DNA from: Flavobacterium psychraerolatum
GTDB lineage: Bacteria > Bacteroidota > Bacteroidia > Flavobacteriales > Flavobacteriaceae
Length of the DNA: 46,754 nt
Reading direction: 5' to 3'
Assembly (NCBI RefSeq): GCF_025960985.1
Contig: NZ_JAOQMX010000037.1
Location: 1-46,754 of the forward strand
Below are positions 1-8,239 of this stretch, piece after piece; within the stretch, counting starts at the first letter, position 1, and each line of letters starts with the position of its first letter. A program made the position numbers and the translations under genes. The notes below the pieces were generated by a model. That model worked only from the letters and a program-made list of their open reading frames with translations, was not told where the DNA came from and made no database searches.

Positions 1-16
1 TTCTTTTAGTGTTACA

Positions 17-33
17 TATCTCATAATGAGATA
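17..33. repeat. Short inverted repeat in the left-end noncoding region
   Basis: Two 8-bp arms (TATCTCAT / ATGAGATA) are separated by one base. The rest of positions 1-271 is AT-rich, with no coding sequence or RNA gene that I can recognise. The palindrome could be an operator, but its gene would lie outside the window, so its function is unknown. Confidence 0.3.
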
Positions 34-271
34 AATATATTAAATTTTTTACATATCCACAATAAAATACGACATTATTTTATTCTTATTACTTAGATCC
101 AATTCCGCCTAATTTATATCCTGAATTTGTGCTAGTAAAAGTGTTGATCAACACCGCTAAATTTAGACTTTATTAATTTTTTTTGATTGGATGAAGTTTT
201 AAATACGATACTTCAAAGTAATTTATTATATAGAGGAGACCTTATTACAGCCAGAGTTTAGTTCAAACCTG

Positions 272-889
272 TTAATATTTTATAAACTGCCCGTTAGTAT
301 TTGTTTTATATCTAGAAATAGTTGTAACGGTGTCATTTGTAGCTCTTTTACCAATAATGTCACCAGCATCGTTATAAGTATAACCATCAATGGAGTATTT
401 TTTTATAGTAATATTTCCATCTTTCTTAATTTCAAATTTACGATAATACTCTATTTCAAAAGTAAATCTGCAATCGAGGAGTAAGGCATCAACTTGAATA
501 TTTGAAACATAACTGTTTAATTGTAGGTTGATTACTTTTCCATCATTTTCTCCATAGGTTGCGTATGCGATTACTTTGTACTTTATTTTATCTAAATTAA
601 ATGCAGCTGTTGTAAAGTATTTAAAATCTGCAGATTTATCAAAATTATAATCATTTTCTTTCACTTTAAAAGAGAGATCGCTTGAAGTGAATTCTTTTGG
701 AGTTTCAAGACCTGTTAGTTCATATTCCGTATATTCAGAATTGAATTTTAAATAGGGTTGAAAGTCTTTTGAACTGTAAAAAAGACTATCAGATTCTATT
801 TTTTTTGTTTCAGGTACAATAGGCTTTTCGCTCTCTTTTTTACACGAAAAAAATAATACTGTCAAGATCAGGAAGGTTATTTTTTTCAT
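272..889 (-). CDS. Small hypothetical lipoprotein
   Basis: This is a 205-residue protein with a typical bacteroidal SPII signal: a short basic start, a hydrophobic stretch and the lipobox LFFSC at about residue 16, followed by KKESEK. It is therefore probably lipidated and anchored in the outer membrane or periplasm. The mature part is rich in Lys, Tyr and Asp and looks like beta structure. I recognise no family. Its ATG overlaps the stop codon of the upstream peptidase-like gene in an ATGA (positions 886-889), so the two are probably translationally coupled and work together. The start is well supported by the signal peptide and the overlap. Confidence 0.8.
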   Translation of the reverse strand: MKKITFLILTVLFFSCKKESEKPIVPETKKIESDSLFYSSKDFQPYLKFNSEYTEYELTGLETPKEFTSSDLSFKVKENDYNFDKSADFKYFTTAAFNLDKIKYKVIAYATYGENDGKVINLQLNSYVSNIQVDALLLDCRFTFEIEYYRKFEIKKDGNITIKKYSIDGYTYNDAGDIIGKRATNDTVTTISRYKTNTNGQFIKY

Positions 890-1842
890 TGTATTATTTC
901 TTTAAATTGTGGTTCGTAGTTTTGTACATGCAAATGGTGATGGTGGTTGGTTGTTTTATGTGAAATATGTTGCAAATATTTTGTTTCTTTATTAATTGTA
1001 ACGGTCCATCCCAACATGCTTTTCCATCCGAATTTGTACAAAGCTTCGTTCCATTTATTTTGTCTTATATAATCTAAGGAATCGGGTGCTTTATTGAGGT
1101 TTAAACTGGTGCCAGGACCGCATTTTAAAGTTTTATCGGTTCGAAGGTATTTAAAATCACCATTATTACCATTAATATGACTGCGGCTCGGCTTGGATGA
1201 TCCGTCTTTATGACTAAAACCATTACATCCAATGTCAAGATAATTAACCTCAAGCATGGCACCAAAAAAACTGGCCAAGGTTTGTTCGTTTACATAGGAC
1301 CTAGGAGAATCCATATTAAAATGATATTGATGAGTCCCTTTTTTATACGTTTTAGGAACTTCTTCAAGGTTGATAAGATTTATCATTTCTCCTTCGATAC
1401 CTCGATACAGCTGGGTTTTATAAAAGGTAAAATCGCCTAAATCGTATTTCTTTCCTTTTTTATCGATATAAATGTATCGGTACTTGTTTTTGAATTCTTT
1501 GGCTATTGTTTTAGGAATAACTTTGTGAATAGTACCATCTTGATAAATTTTATAAGTAACAATAGTACTTTTTTTAACTAGGATACTCTTTTGTTTTTCT
1601 TTCGATTCAATACTGTCTAGTTTCTTATCAAAATAGGAGCGAAGAGGTGTGTTTTCAAATTCAGTTGTTAAATTTCGATCATTATGCTCTTTTGATCCTG
1701 TGGTATCAATAGCAATTAAATTATTGCTAGCATGAATATTTAAGCAAGACAGAAATAGGACTGTTGCTAGTATGAAAGGGTGATGTATGCAGTAGGTTTT
1801 CAGAATGCTTATTTTTAGCTTTGGATATATGAATAATTTCAT
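886..1842 (-). CDS. Secreted LAS-family (M15/MepA-like) metallopeptidase candidate
   Basis: I start this gene at the ATG at 1842 (318 residues). The longer frame begins at a TTG at 1869 that lies inside a hairpin. Residues 1-38 form a signal sequence, ending either at LSC (SPII) or after NIHA (SPI). The C-terminal third carries the zinc signature of the LAS peptidases (D-Ala-D-Ala peptidase/MepA/VanX fold): SRSHINGNNGD gives H222-x6-D229, and HHHHLHVQ gives H303-x-H305. Members of this clan cleave peptides in peptidoglycan. The N-terminal half (about residues 40-170) is unassigned. It is followed, with a 4-bp ATGA overlap, by a small lipoprotein gene. The family call is inferred from motif spacing only. 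A possible alternative is a non-enzymatic relative. Confidence 0.6.
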   Translation of the reverse strand: MKLFIYPKLKISILKTYCIHHPFILATVLFLSCLNIHASNNLIAIDTTGSKEHNDRNLTTEFENTPLRSYFDKKLDSIESKEKQKSILVKKSTIVTYKIYQDGTIHKVIPKTIAKEFKNKYRYIYIDKKGKKYDLGDFTFYKTQLYRGIEGEMINLINLEEVPKTYKKGTHQYHFNMDSPRSYVNEQTLASFFGAMLEVNYLDIGCNGFSHKDGSSKPSRSHINGNNGDFKYLRTDKTLKCGPGTSLNLNKAPDSLDYIRQNKWNEALYKFGWKSMLGWTVTINKETKYLQHISHKTTNHHHHLHVQNYEPQFKEIIQ

Positions 1843-1859
1843 CCAAAGATTATGTAAGT

Positions 1860-1894
1860 ATAAAAGCAAGAACAGTTGTTGTCCTCGCTTTTAT
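1860..1894 (-). terminator. Probable terminator after the 486-aa protein gene
   Basis: Read on the minus strand, ATAAAAGCGAG pairs with CTTGCTTTTAT across a 13-nt loop (one G-T pair), and the stem ends in TTTTAT. It lies between the stop codon of the upstream minus-strand gene (1907) and the ATG of the peptidase at 1842. The U tract is weak, so termination may be partial and the peptidase may be read through. Confidence 0.45.
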
Positions 1895-1906
1895 GTGGTA
1901 TTTTTT

Positions 1907-3367
1907 TTAACTGTTTTCTTCTAAGAACTTTGTTGTCTCATAGCCAAATAATTGTCCTTCTTTAATGATTTCCGAGATTCCTTCGGGTAACATACGCTCC
2001 CATCCTGGTTGTCCGCTATGAATCATTTTTAGAACTTCTCTAGAGAATACGGTTAGATTGTCTGGATCGTAATCTTCAATATCAATCACTTTTCCGTTGA
2101 ATTTAAAGAACTTGTAAAGTTCTTTCATTCTTGGGTGAACTTTTAAGTTTAACGAAGTTCCTATTTCTCCATTTTCATCTAGCATTGGGTATAAGAATAC
2201 TTTCATGTCACGGAAAAATAGTTTACCGAATGCTTCTAAAATCCCTCCACTTAAATGGCGGTAGTATTTTTCGTCAAAGATATCAACTAGATTATTAACT
2301 CCCATGGCAAGTCCCATTCGAGCCTTGGTATAATTAGAGAAATACTCAACTACCTTATAATATTCTTGGAAATTAGAGATCATAACAGTCTGACCCAAGG
2401 CACAAAGTAGTTCTGCTCGATCCATAAAATCGCGTTCGTCAATTTCACCGTCTGAACGTAAGTTTGAAAGAGTAATTTCAAAAATCACCAAAGTGTTTTT
2501 CTCGTCAACTTTATTTTCTTTAAGGAACATATTCAAGGATTTCTTGTACATGTCCATATTTACCTTGGTAACAGGGCGAAAACTTCCTCTTAAGGCAAGT
2601 ATGTTTTTTTTATATAAAATGGCAGCTGGAAGAATGTTTTTCCCTTTTGGATTAAACATCACGGCATCAGTCATTCCATTTTTAACCAATTGTAAACTAA
2701 TTAAACGATTGTCAACATCTGCAAAACGCGGTCCAGAAAAATTGATGGTATCAATTTCGAGCTGATCTTTGTCTAGGTGATCGTATAGGTATCGTAATAA
2801 TTTTTTTGGGTCGTTATATTTGTAATACGCACCATAAATTAGATTTACTCCAAGTATTCCTAGGGTTTCTTGTTGTAGTCTTACATCTGTTTCTTTAAAA
2901 CGAATATGCAGGATGATTTCGTTATATGCTTCCTCAGGTTCTATTTGATAACTAATACCAACCCACCCATGCCCTTTGAATTGCTTTGCAAAGTCAATAG
3001 TTGCTACAGTGTTTGCGTAACTAAAAAACATCTTGTTGGGATGTTTTTCACGATTTAGTCTTTGCTCAATAAGTCCAACCTCATGTGAAAGCATTTTTTT
3101 TAGCCTACTCTCTGTAACATAACGACCATCTGCTTCATCTCCGTAAACGGCATCGCTAAAATCCTTGTCGTATGCTGACATTGCCTTTGCTATGGTTCCC
3201 GAAGACCCTCCTGCTCTGAAAAAGTGTCTAACTGTCTCTTGTCCAGCTCCAATTTCGGCAAAAGTTCCGTAAATATTTTCGTTTAAATTGATGCGAAGCG
3301 CCTTATCCTTGACGGAAGGTATTTGCTCGATGACTTTATCACCCTTTAATTTTATCTCAGTACCCAT
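1907..3367 (-). CDS. Conserved flavobacterial protein of unknown function
   Basis: This 486-residue soluble protein has no signal peptide or membrane segment. The N-terminus (about residues 20-70) contains a glycine-rich run (EIGAGQETVRHFF, RAGGSSGTIAKAMSAYDKDF), and the body is long, mixed and charged, with an aromatic-rich segment near residues 180-200. From memory, close homologues occur across Flavobacteriia and are sometimes labelled nicotinate-nucleotide adenylyltransferase. I see no HxGH nucleotidyltransferase motif, so I do not adopt that name. It is transcribed alone from a -7 box at 3398-3405. It is divergent from the MBL hydrolase gene, sharing a gap of about 100 bp. It looks like an intact, conserved, probably cytoplasmic protein. 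Confidence 0.85.
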   Translation of the reverse strand: MGTEIKLKGDKVIEQIPSVKDKALRINLNENIYGTFAEIGAGQETVRHFFRAGGSSGTIAKAMSAYDKDFSDAVYGDEADGRYVTESRLKKMLSHEVGLIEQRLNREKHPNKMFFSYANTVATIDFAKQFKGHGWVGISYQIEPEEAYNEIILHIRFKETDVRLQQETLGILGVNLIYGAYYKYNDPKKLLRYLYDHLDKDQLEIDTINFSGPRFADVDNRLISLQLVKNGMTDAVMFNPKGKNILPAAILYKKNILALRGSFRPVTKVNMDMYKKSLNMFLKENKVDEKNTLVIFEITLSNLRSDGEIDERDFMDRAELLCALGQTVMISNFQEYYKVVEYFSNYTKARMGLAMGVNNLVDIFDEKYYRHLSGGILEAFGKLFFRDMKVFLYPMLDENGEIGTSLNLKVHPRMKELYKFFKFNGKVIDIEDYDPDNLTVFSREVLKMIHSGQPGWERMLPEGISEIIKEGQLFGYETTKFLEENS

Positions 3368-3397
3368 TTTTTTTGTGTAAAATTGGCTTATATGTCA

Positions 3398-3405
3398 CAA
3401 AGTTA
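3398..3405 (-). promoter_or_regulatory. Flavobacterial -7 box for the 486-aa protein gene
   Basis: The minus strand reads TAACTTTG, matching the Bacteroidota consensus TAnnTTTG, about 30 bp upstream of the ATG at 3367. I did not see a clear TTG at -33. Confidence 0.5.
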
Positions 3406-3439
3406 ATGAAATTGATAACTAATGAAAGGGATTTAATGT

Positions 3440-3447
3440 TATTTTTG
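3440..3447 (+). promoter_or_regulatory. Flavobacterial -7 box for the MBL hydrolase gene
   Basis: TATTTTTG matches TAnnTTTG. Transcription would begin near 3453-3455, almost at an out-of-frame ATG (3455) that opens a four-codon frame (MKVI, then stop) just before the TTG start of the hydrolase. Confidence 0.45.
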
Positions 3448-3465
3448 TAAAAAAATGAAAGTGAT

Positions 3466-4230
3466 TTGAAAGTAAATTTTTTAGGTACTGGTACCTCTCA
3501 GGGAATTCCGATAATTGGTAGCGATCATCCAGTCTGCTTGAGTTCGGATAATAAAGATAAAAGACTACGTGTTTCAATTTGGGTACGGTGGGACGACTGT
3601 TCTTACGTCATCGATTGTGGTCCCGATTTTAGACAGCAAATGTTACGAGCCAACTGTAAAAAAGTAGATGCAATTTTGTTTACACATGAGCATGCAGACC
3701 ATACAGCAGGAATTGATGATATACGTCCCTTTAATTTTCGAATGGGCGAAATGCCATTTTATGGACATCCTAGGGTAATCGAAAATATAAAAAATCGTTT
3801 TGATTATATTTTTCAAACCGAAAATAAATATCCGGGAGCTCCATCTGTAAAAACTTATGAAGTGATCAATGATTCCCCCTTTATATTAGGAGGAAAAAAA
3901 ATCATTCCGATTAATGCTTTGCATGGAGATTTACAAGTTTTTGGGTATCGAATTGATGATTTTGCTTATTTGACTGATGTAAAAACGATCGAAGATAAGG
4001 AGATAGCCAAATTAAAAAACCTTAAGGTACTGGTAGTAAACGCCTTGCGTGAGGAGCCTCATTTTTCTCATTTTAGTTTACAGGAAGCTTTGGATTTTAT
4101 AGCCTTGGTGAAGCCTGAAAAAGCTTATTTGACACATATTAGTCATATTATGGGCTTTCATGAAGACGTACAAAAAAAATTACCAGAAAATGTTTTTCTG
4201 GCTTATGATGAATTAGAAATTACTATTTAA
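3466..4230 (+). CDS. MBL-fold metal-dependent hydrolase (PhnP-like)
   Basis: This 254-residue cytoplasmic protein belongs to the metallo-beta-lactamase superfamily. It has the N-terminal FLGTGTSQGIP strand-turn, a metal-binding FTHEHADH motif near residues 75-82 and IDCGPDFR before it. Histidines also occur further on (NALHGD, THISH). Relatives such as PhnP act on phosphodiester substrates, but the substrate here is not known. Alignment to the usual family start requires beginning at the TTG at 3466 (MKVNF...). The nearby ATG at 3455 is out of frame and ends after four codons. An 11-bp near-duplication (TGAAAGT repeated at 3456 and 3467) explains the loss of the normal ATG. The next gene follows after 12 bp, probably in an operon. 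Confidence 0.88.
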   Translation: MKVNFLGTGTSQGIPIIGSDHPVCLSSDNKDKRLRVSIWVRWDDCSYVIDCGPDFRQQMLRANCKKVDAILFTHEHADHTAGIDDIRPFNFRMGEMPFYGHPRVIENIKNRFDYIFQTENKYPGAPSVKTYEVINDSPFILGGKKIIPINALHGDLQVFGYRIDDFAYLTDVKTIEDKEIAKLKNLKVLVVNALREEPHFSHFSLQEALDFIALVKPEKAYLTHISHIMGFHEDVQKKLPENVFLAYDELEITI

Positions 4231-4242
4231 TTACCTATCAAT

Positions 4243-4743
4243 ATGCAAAGATCATTTTTACTTTATGCCTTCATTCTGTTGGTACTTATAAATGTTTTTA
4301 CCTATGCTTACTACAGTGGCGAAGTTAAATTCGAGCAAGAACGGTATACACGAGTAACCAAAAAACTCAAAGATAGCTTAGCCTCTATCAGTACAAAATT
4401 GGCAGATGCTGATTATTTTTCATTAGAGAAAAATGAAAATGCCCAAAATTATTTTGAAAATAGTGATTTAAATAAAACTATTCAGTACGAAAAGTTACTT
4501 CCTTATGTTAAGGAGCAGTTGATGGATTTGAATGCCAATCCAAAAGGGAATCCTTATACGGGACAAGACCAAATTGGGGCAAATAAGTTTGTGATTAACA
4601 AAGTTAAAATCCTCAATCACCGTTGGATAATTGCAGACTATAGTGATGGTGAAATTTGGGGAGAAGTTTTATTGAAATATTTTGTCAATGATGATCAGAG
4701 TATATCTTTTGAAGTTATTCAGTCATTGTTGTATCAGAAGTAA
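4243..4743 (+). CDS. Small membrane-anchored conserved protein
   Basis: The 166-residue protein has one N-terminal membrane segment (residues about 4-24, FLLYAFILLVLINVFTYAYY). A charged helical, possibly coiled-coil stretch follows at about 30-60 (QERYTRVTKKLKDSLASIS). The compact C-terminal domain ends in strands containing HRWIIADYSDGEIWGEVLLKYF. It is probably a periplasm-facing protein anchored in the inner membrane. It lies 12 bp after the MBL hydrolase and before a strong terminator, so the two are probably co-transcribed. I do not recognise a biochemical function. Confidence 0.8.
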   Translation: MQRSFLLYAFILLVLINVFTYAYYSGEVKFEQERYTRVTKKLKDSLASISTKLADADYFSLEKNENAQNYFENSDLNKTIQYEKLLPYVKEQLMDLNANPKGNPYTGQDQIGANKFVINKVKILNHRWIIADYSDGEIWGEVLLKYFVNDDQSISFEVIQSLLYQK

Positions 4744-4763
4744 GAAAATAACTTTATAGGTTT

Positions 4764-4805
4764 AAAATAGCAGCTAACGCCTTTGTGTTAGCTGCTATTT
4801 TTTTA
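4764..4805 (+). terminator. Strong rho-independent terminator
   Basis: The arms AAATAGCAGCTAAC (4765-4778) and GTTAGCTGCTATTT (4787-4800) pair perfectly over 14 bp with an 8-nt loop, followed by a T run. It ends the MBL hydrolase operon. Confidence 0.9.
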
Positions 4806-5170
4806 TGATTTTTTTATGATTTTTTCTATTTTTCTTAATTGTGTTAACATTTTTTTACATACATTTACCCTGTTCAATAATGAAAAACGTTTCTTATTTG
4901 AATTTAATCATCATTTTTTGAATAGCTAAAATGACTAGTATTATGTCGTTTTAACCTTTTAAATTGCTGTTAGTCTATTGTTTACTTGTTTTTCCTATTT
5001 GATATAATTTGAAGATAAGATAGTAGTGATGATGATTGATTTATACCTAAATGCAAAATATTAGCTTTATGTTAAATTTACAGTAATAAAACCACTTTGT
5101 ACTATAACGTTACTATTGATATTAAACAACATTAAACAACAACCATATTAAAAACCAAATAACTAAAATT
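4806..5170. other. Long leader region ahead of the first susC
   Basis: This AT-rich stretch has no coding capacity that I can support. It contains a 10-bp tandem duplication (ATTAAACAAC at 5121-5130 and 5131-5140) shortly before the susC ATG. I saw no exact TAnnTTTG box; the nearest is TAGCTTTA near 5060-5070. Long 5' leaders are usual for susC operons and may carry the control, but none is demonstrable here. Confidence 0.4.
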
Positions 5171-8100
5171 ATGAAAAAAAGAATTTCAAGGTATCTGAAA
5201 AAAAGCTCCTACTTAGGACTTTTCTTGGCGTTAATGAGTGTACAAGAATTTTATGCCCAGCAAGTTTCAGGTAAAGTGACAGACGAAACCAGTCAAGGAG
5301 TTCCAGGAGTTAACGTACTCAAAAAAGGAACGAAATCAGGAGTTTCAACTGATATTGATGGAAAGTTTACCATTTCCGCCAAAGAGGGTGATATTTTATT
5401 GATATCTTTTATAGGTTATAATGCCCAAAATATTAAAGTAGGAAAGTCAAAAACAATAGATATTAAGTTGGTTCCAGATGTTGCAACACTTGATGAAGTA
5501 GTGGTAATTGGTTACGGAACAGCAAAGAAAAAAGATGTTACAGGTGCTGTAAGTCAGGTTACTGCTAAGTCATTTGCAGATCAGCCCGTTGTACGAGTGG
5601 AAGAAGCGCTGCAAGGTAGAGCATCTGGTGTAATGGTTTCTAGATCTAGTGGAGCTCCGGGTGGAGAAATCAAAGTCCGCGTGAGAGGGGTGAACTCTAT
5701 TACAGGAAGTAATGATCCGCTTATTGTAATTGATGGTATGATTGGAGGAGATTTAAGTACTTTAAATCCAAATGATATCGCCTCGATGGATGTTTTGAAG
5801 GATGCTTCTGCTACTGCTGTTTATGGAGTACGTGGGTCTAATGGTGTAATCGTGATTACTACCAAAAAAGGTTCTGGTAAAGGGAAAATTAATGTAGACT
5901 ATTTTACGTCTATTGCAACGATCCCAAAATACCTACCAACATTGGCAGATAATGTGGGGGATTTTGCTCGAATTGAAAACGAAAGAAGAGGGACTGCTTT
6001 TTATACAGCCGCAGATATCGCTGCCATTGAAGCACAAGGAGGTACAAATTATCAAAAAGAAATATTGAAAACAGGTATTTCAAAAAATCTACAAATATCG
6101 GCAAGTGGTTCAGAAGGGAAATTAAGATATTTTATATCTGGTAACTACAATAATATTGAAGGTATTGTAATCAATACAAATGCCGAAAAGTTTGCTGTGC
6201 GTTCAAATGTTGAAGCTCAGGTGAATGACAAGCTGAAAGTGGGTTTAAATTTATTTGTAAACCGTTTTCAAAATCACAATAATTTTGAGACTTTTGGAAG
6301 CGATCAAGGAAGTTTAATTTACAAAGCATTAACTTGGGATCCAACAACACCGGTTTACAATGCTAATGGAGAGTATAATTTACGTTCCATAAGGAGTGTT
6401 GCTTCTTTGAATCAAAACCCTGTTTACACCTTGAATAATAGTAATTTTCAAGAAATTAAAGATGTATTGAATGCTACTTTTAATTTAAGTTATAACATCT
6501 CAAAAGACTTTACTTATAGTTTAGTTCTTGGATCTGCGATTAATAACAATAATGCTCAAAACTATTTTGTAGAGAATAACAATAACATTCCATCTGTTGG
6601 TTTTAATACTAATAAATTCACTTCATATCAAATGTCAAATATATTGACTTGGCATAAAGAATTTGGAAAACATGATTTGAAAATTACAGGGGTTCAAGAG
6701 TATAATAACTCTAGAAACTACATTAATTCATTTGCTGGGTTGAATCTTTCAGTTCCAAAGGGATACTATTATGGACAATTTGCAGATGCATCTAGTAAAA
6801 CTTATTCAAGTAACTTCGCGCTACAAGAGCTTCAATCGTTTATGCTTCGTGGAGAGTATATTTTTAACAACAACTTATCTGTAACTGTTACTACAAGACG
6901 TGATGCTTCTTCTGTTTTTGCTAAAGACAATAGAGTAGGTTATTTTCCTTCTGCAGCTGTGGGATATAGTCTAGATGAATTCTTGCCAAAGGAAAGTTTT
7001 GTAAACGCTATGAAATTAAGATTAGGTTGGGGACGAGTTGGGAATCAAAATATTGGTGCTTACGCTACTGATACAAAATATAACAATGTCTCTTATTCAT
7101 TTGATGGAACGACTGCTTCTCCAGGTGTTTATTTATTGAACTACGGAAACAAACAATTGAATTGGGAAACAACATCACAGTCAAATTTGGGTATTGATTT
7201 AGGTTTCCATGATAGAAGAGGTAACTTAAGTGTTGATGTATATAAAAAATTAACAACAGACTTATTACTTAATAATCCTTTATCTGGATTAGATGGTGGT
7301 GGAGGTGCTGGTGGTACGGCTCGTGGATTTATCACTAATAATGTTGGTGAAGTAAGTAACAAGGGTATCGATGTAAATTTAGGGTACGATCTATTTAAGG
7401 ATGGTGATTTTACATGGAATTCAAATGTTTCTGTTTCTTATGTGAAAAATAGAGTAGAAAAATTGAGTGAAGGTAGGACTAAAATTGACGGAACGTTTAT
7501 TGCTCCAGGTGGACAATCAAGAGTGTTGAATGTTATTGAATTAGGGAAATCTTTAGGACAATTATATGGTGCAACCTTTTTAGGAACTTGGAAAACTGGA
7601 GATGTTATCCCGGTAAGTAAAACTACAGGTACTGTTGCAGGTGTACCTGGTCAAGCAAAATATCTACTTGATGATAATAATAATGTTGCCTTTGGTGCAA
7701 TTGGTAACGGTACGCCAAAAATGTTTGTAGGTTGGAATAACACATTAAATTATAAAAACTGGAATTGTAACATCTTTATTCAAAGTATATCCGGTTCAGA
7801 TATTTATAACATGACACAAGCAGGTATCAACGGTGGTGCTGGAGATTCAAGAAGTTTCATGTCTTCAGAACAAGTCAATCAATGGACGCCAACCAATCAA
7901 ACAGATGTTCCTACTAATTCAATTTTTTCGAACTCTTCTAAATTCTTAGAAAATGGGAATTTTATCAGATTGAGTAACTTGAATATAGGATATACTTTTA
8001 AAGAATTTGCTGGTTTTAAAAACACATCTCTTAAAGTATATGCATCAGGACAGAATTTATTCTTGATTACTAAATATTCAGGATATGACCCAGAAAATAC

Positions 8101-8206
8101 TACAACTAGATCTGAGCAAGGTACTTCAGACGTTACAGCTGGTATAAATGCAGGAGCATTTCCTACTCCAAGAACATACACATTGGGACTTAAACTTCAA
8201 TTGTAG
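5171..8206 (+). CDS. SusC/RagA-family TonB-linked outer-membrane transporter (first pair)
   Basis: This 1011-residue protein has the full SusC layout. A signal peptide ends at FYAQ (about residue 30). A carboxypeptidase-regulatory-like beta-sandwich spans about 31-110 (GKVTDETSQGVPGVNV...). The family motif TLDEVVVIGYGTAKKKDVTGAV lies near 112-133, then comes the plug (DQPVVRVEEALQGRASGVMV; SMDVLKDASATAVYGVRGSNGVIVITTKKG). A long beta-barrel ends in TYTLGLKLQL. It should form the outer-membrane channel closed by the SusD lid and powered by TonB/ExbBD. The susD gene follows after 33 bp. The cargo is unknown: no glycoside hydrolase, sulfatase, peptidase or hybrid sensor is adjacent. Confidence 0.95.
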   Translation: MKKRISRYLKKSSYLGLFLALMSVQEFYAQQVSGKVTDETSQGVPGVNVLKKGTKSGVSTDIDGKFTISAKEGDILLISFIGYNAQNIKVGKSKTIDIKLVPDVATLDEVVVIGYGTAKKKDVTGAVSQVTAKSFADQPVVRVEEALQGRASGVMVSRSSGAPGGEIKVRVRGVNSITGSNDPLIVIDGMIGGDLSTLNPNDIASMDVLKDASATAVYGVRGSNGVIVITTKKGSGKGKINVDYFTSIATIPKYLPTLADNVGDFARIENERRGTAFYTAADIAAIEAQGGTNYQKEILKTGISKNLQISASGSEGKLRYFISGNYNNIEGIVINTNAEKFAVRSNVEAQVNDKLKVGLNLFVNRFQNHNNFETFGSDQGSLIYKALTWDPTTPVYNANGEYNLRSIRSVASLNQNPVYTLNNSNFQEIKDVLNATFNLSYNISKDFTYSLVLGSAINNNNAQNYFVENNNNIPSVGFNTNKFTSYQMSNILTWHKEFGKHDLKITGVQEYNNSRNYINSFAGLNLSVPKGYYYGQFADASSKTYSSNFALQELQSFMLRGEYIFNNNLSVTVTTRRDASSVFAKDNRVGYFPSAAVGYSLDEFLPKESFVNAMKLRLGWGRVGNQNIGAYATDTKYNNVSYSFDGTTASPGVYLLNYGNKQLNWETTSQSNLGIDLGFHDRRGNLSVDVYKKLTTDLLLNNPLSGLDGGGGAGGTARGFITNNVGEVSNKGIDVNLGYDLFKDGDFTWNSNVSVSYVKNRVEKLSEGRTKIDGTFIAPGGQSRVLNVIELGKSLGQLYGATFLGTWKTGDVIPVSKTTGTVAGVPGQAKYLLDDNNNVAFGAIGNGTPKMFVGWNNTLNYKNWNCNIFIQSISGSDIYNMTQAGINGGAGDSRSFMSSEQVNQWTPTNQTDVPTNSIFSNSSKFLENGNFIRLSNLNIGYTFKEFAGFKNTSLKVYASGQNLFLITKYSGYDPENTTTRSEQGTSDVTAGINAGAFPTPRTYTLGLKLQL

Positions 8207-8239
8207 TAGTAATCATTTGTTTAAAAAATTATAGAAAGT

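Noticed and set aside
927..951. HHHH run in the peptidase suggesting a cloning His-tag
   Set aside because: It lies inside the HxH zinc motif of a natural gene and is followed by more conserved sequence, so it is not a tag.
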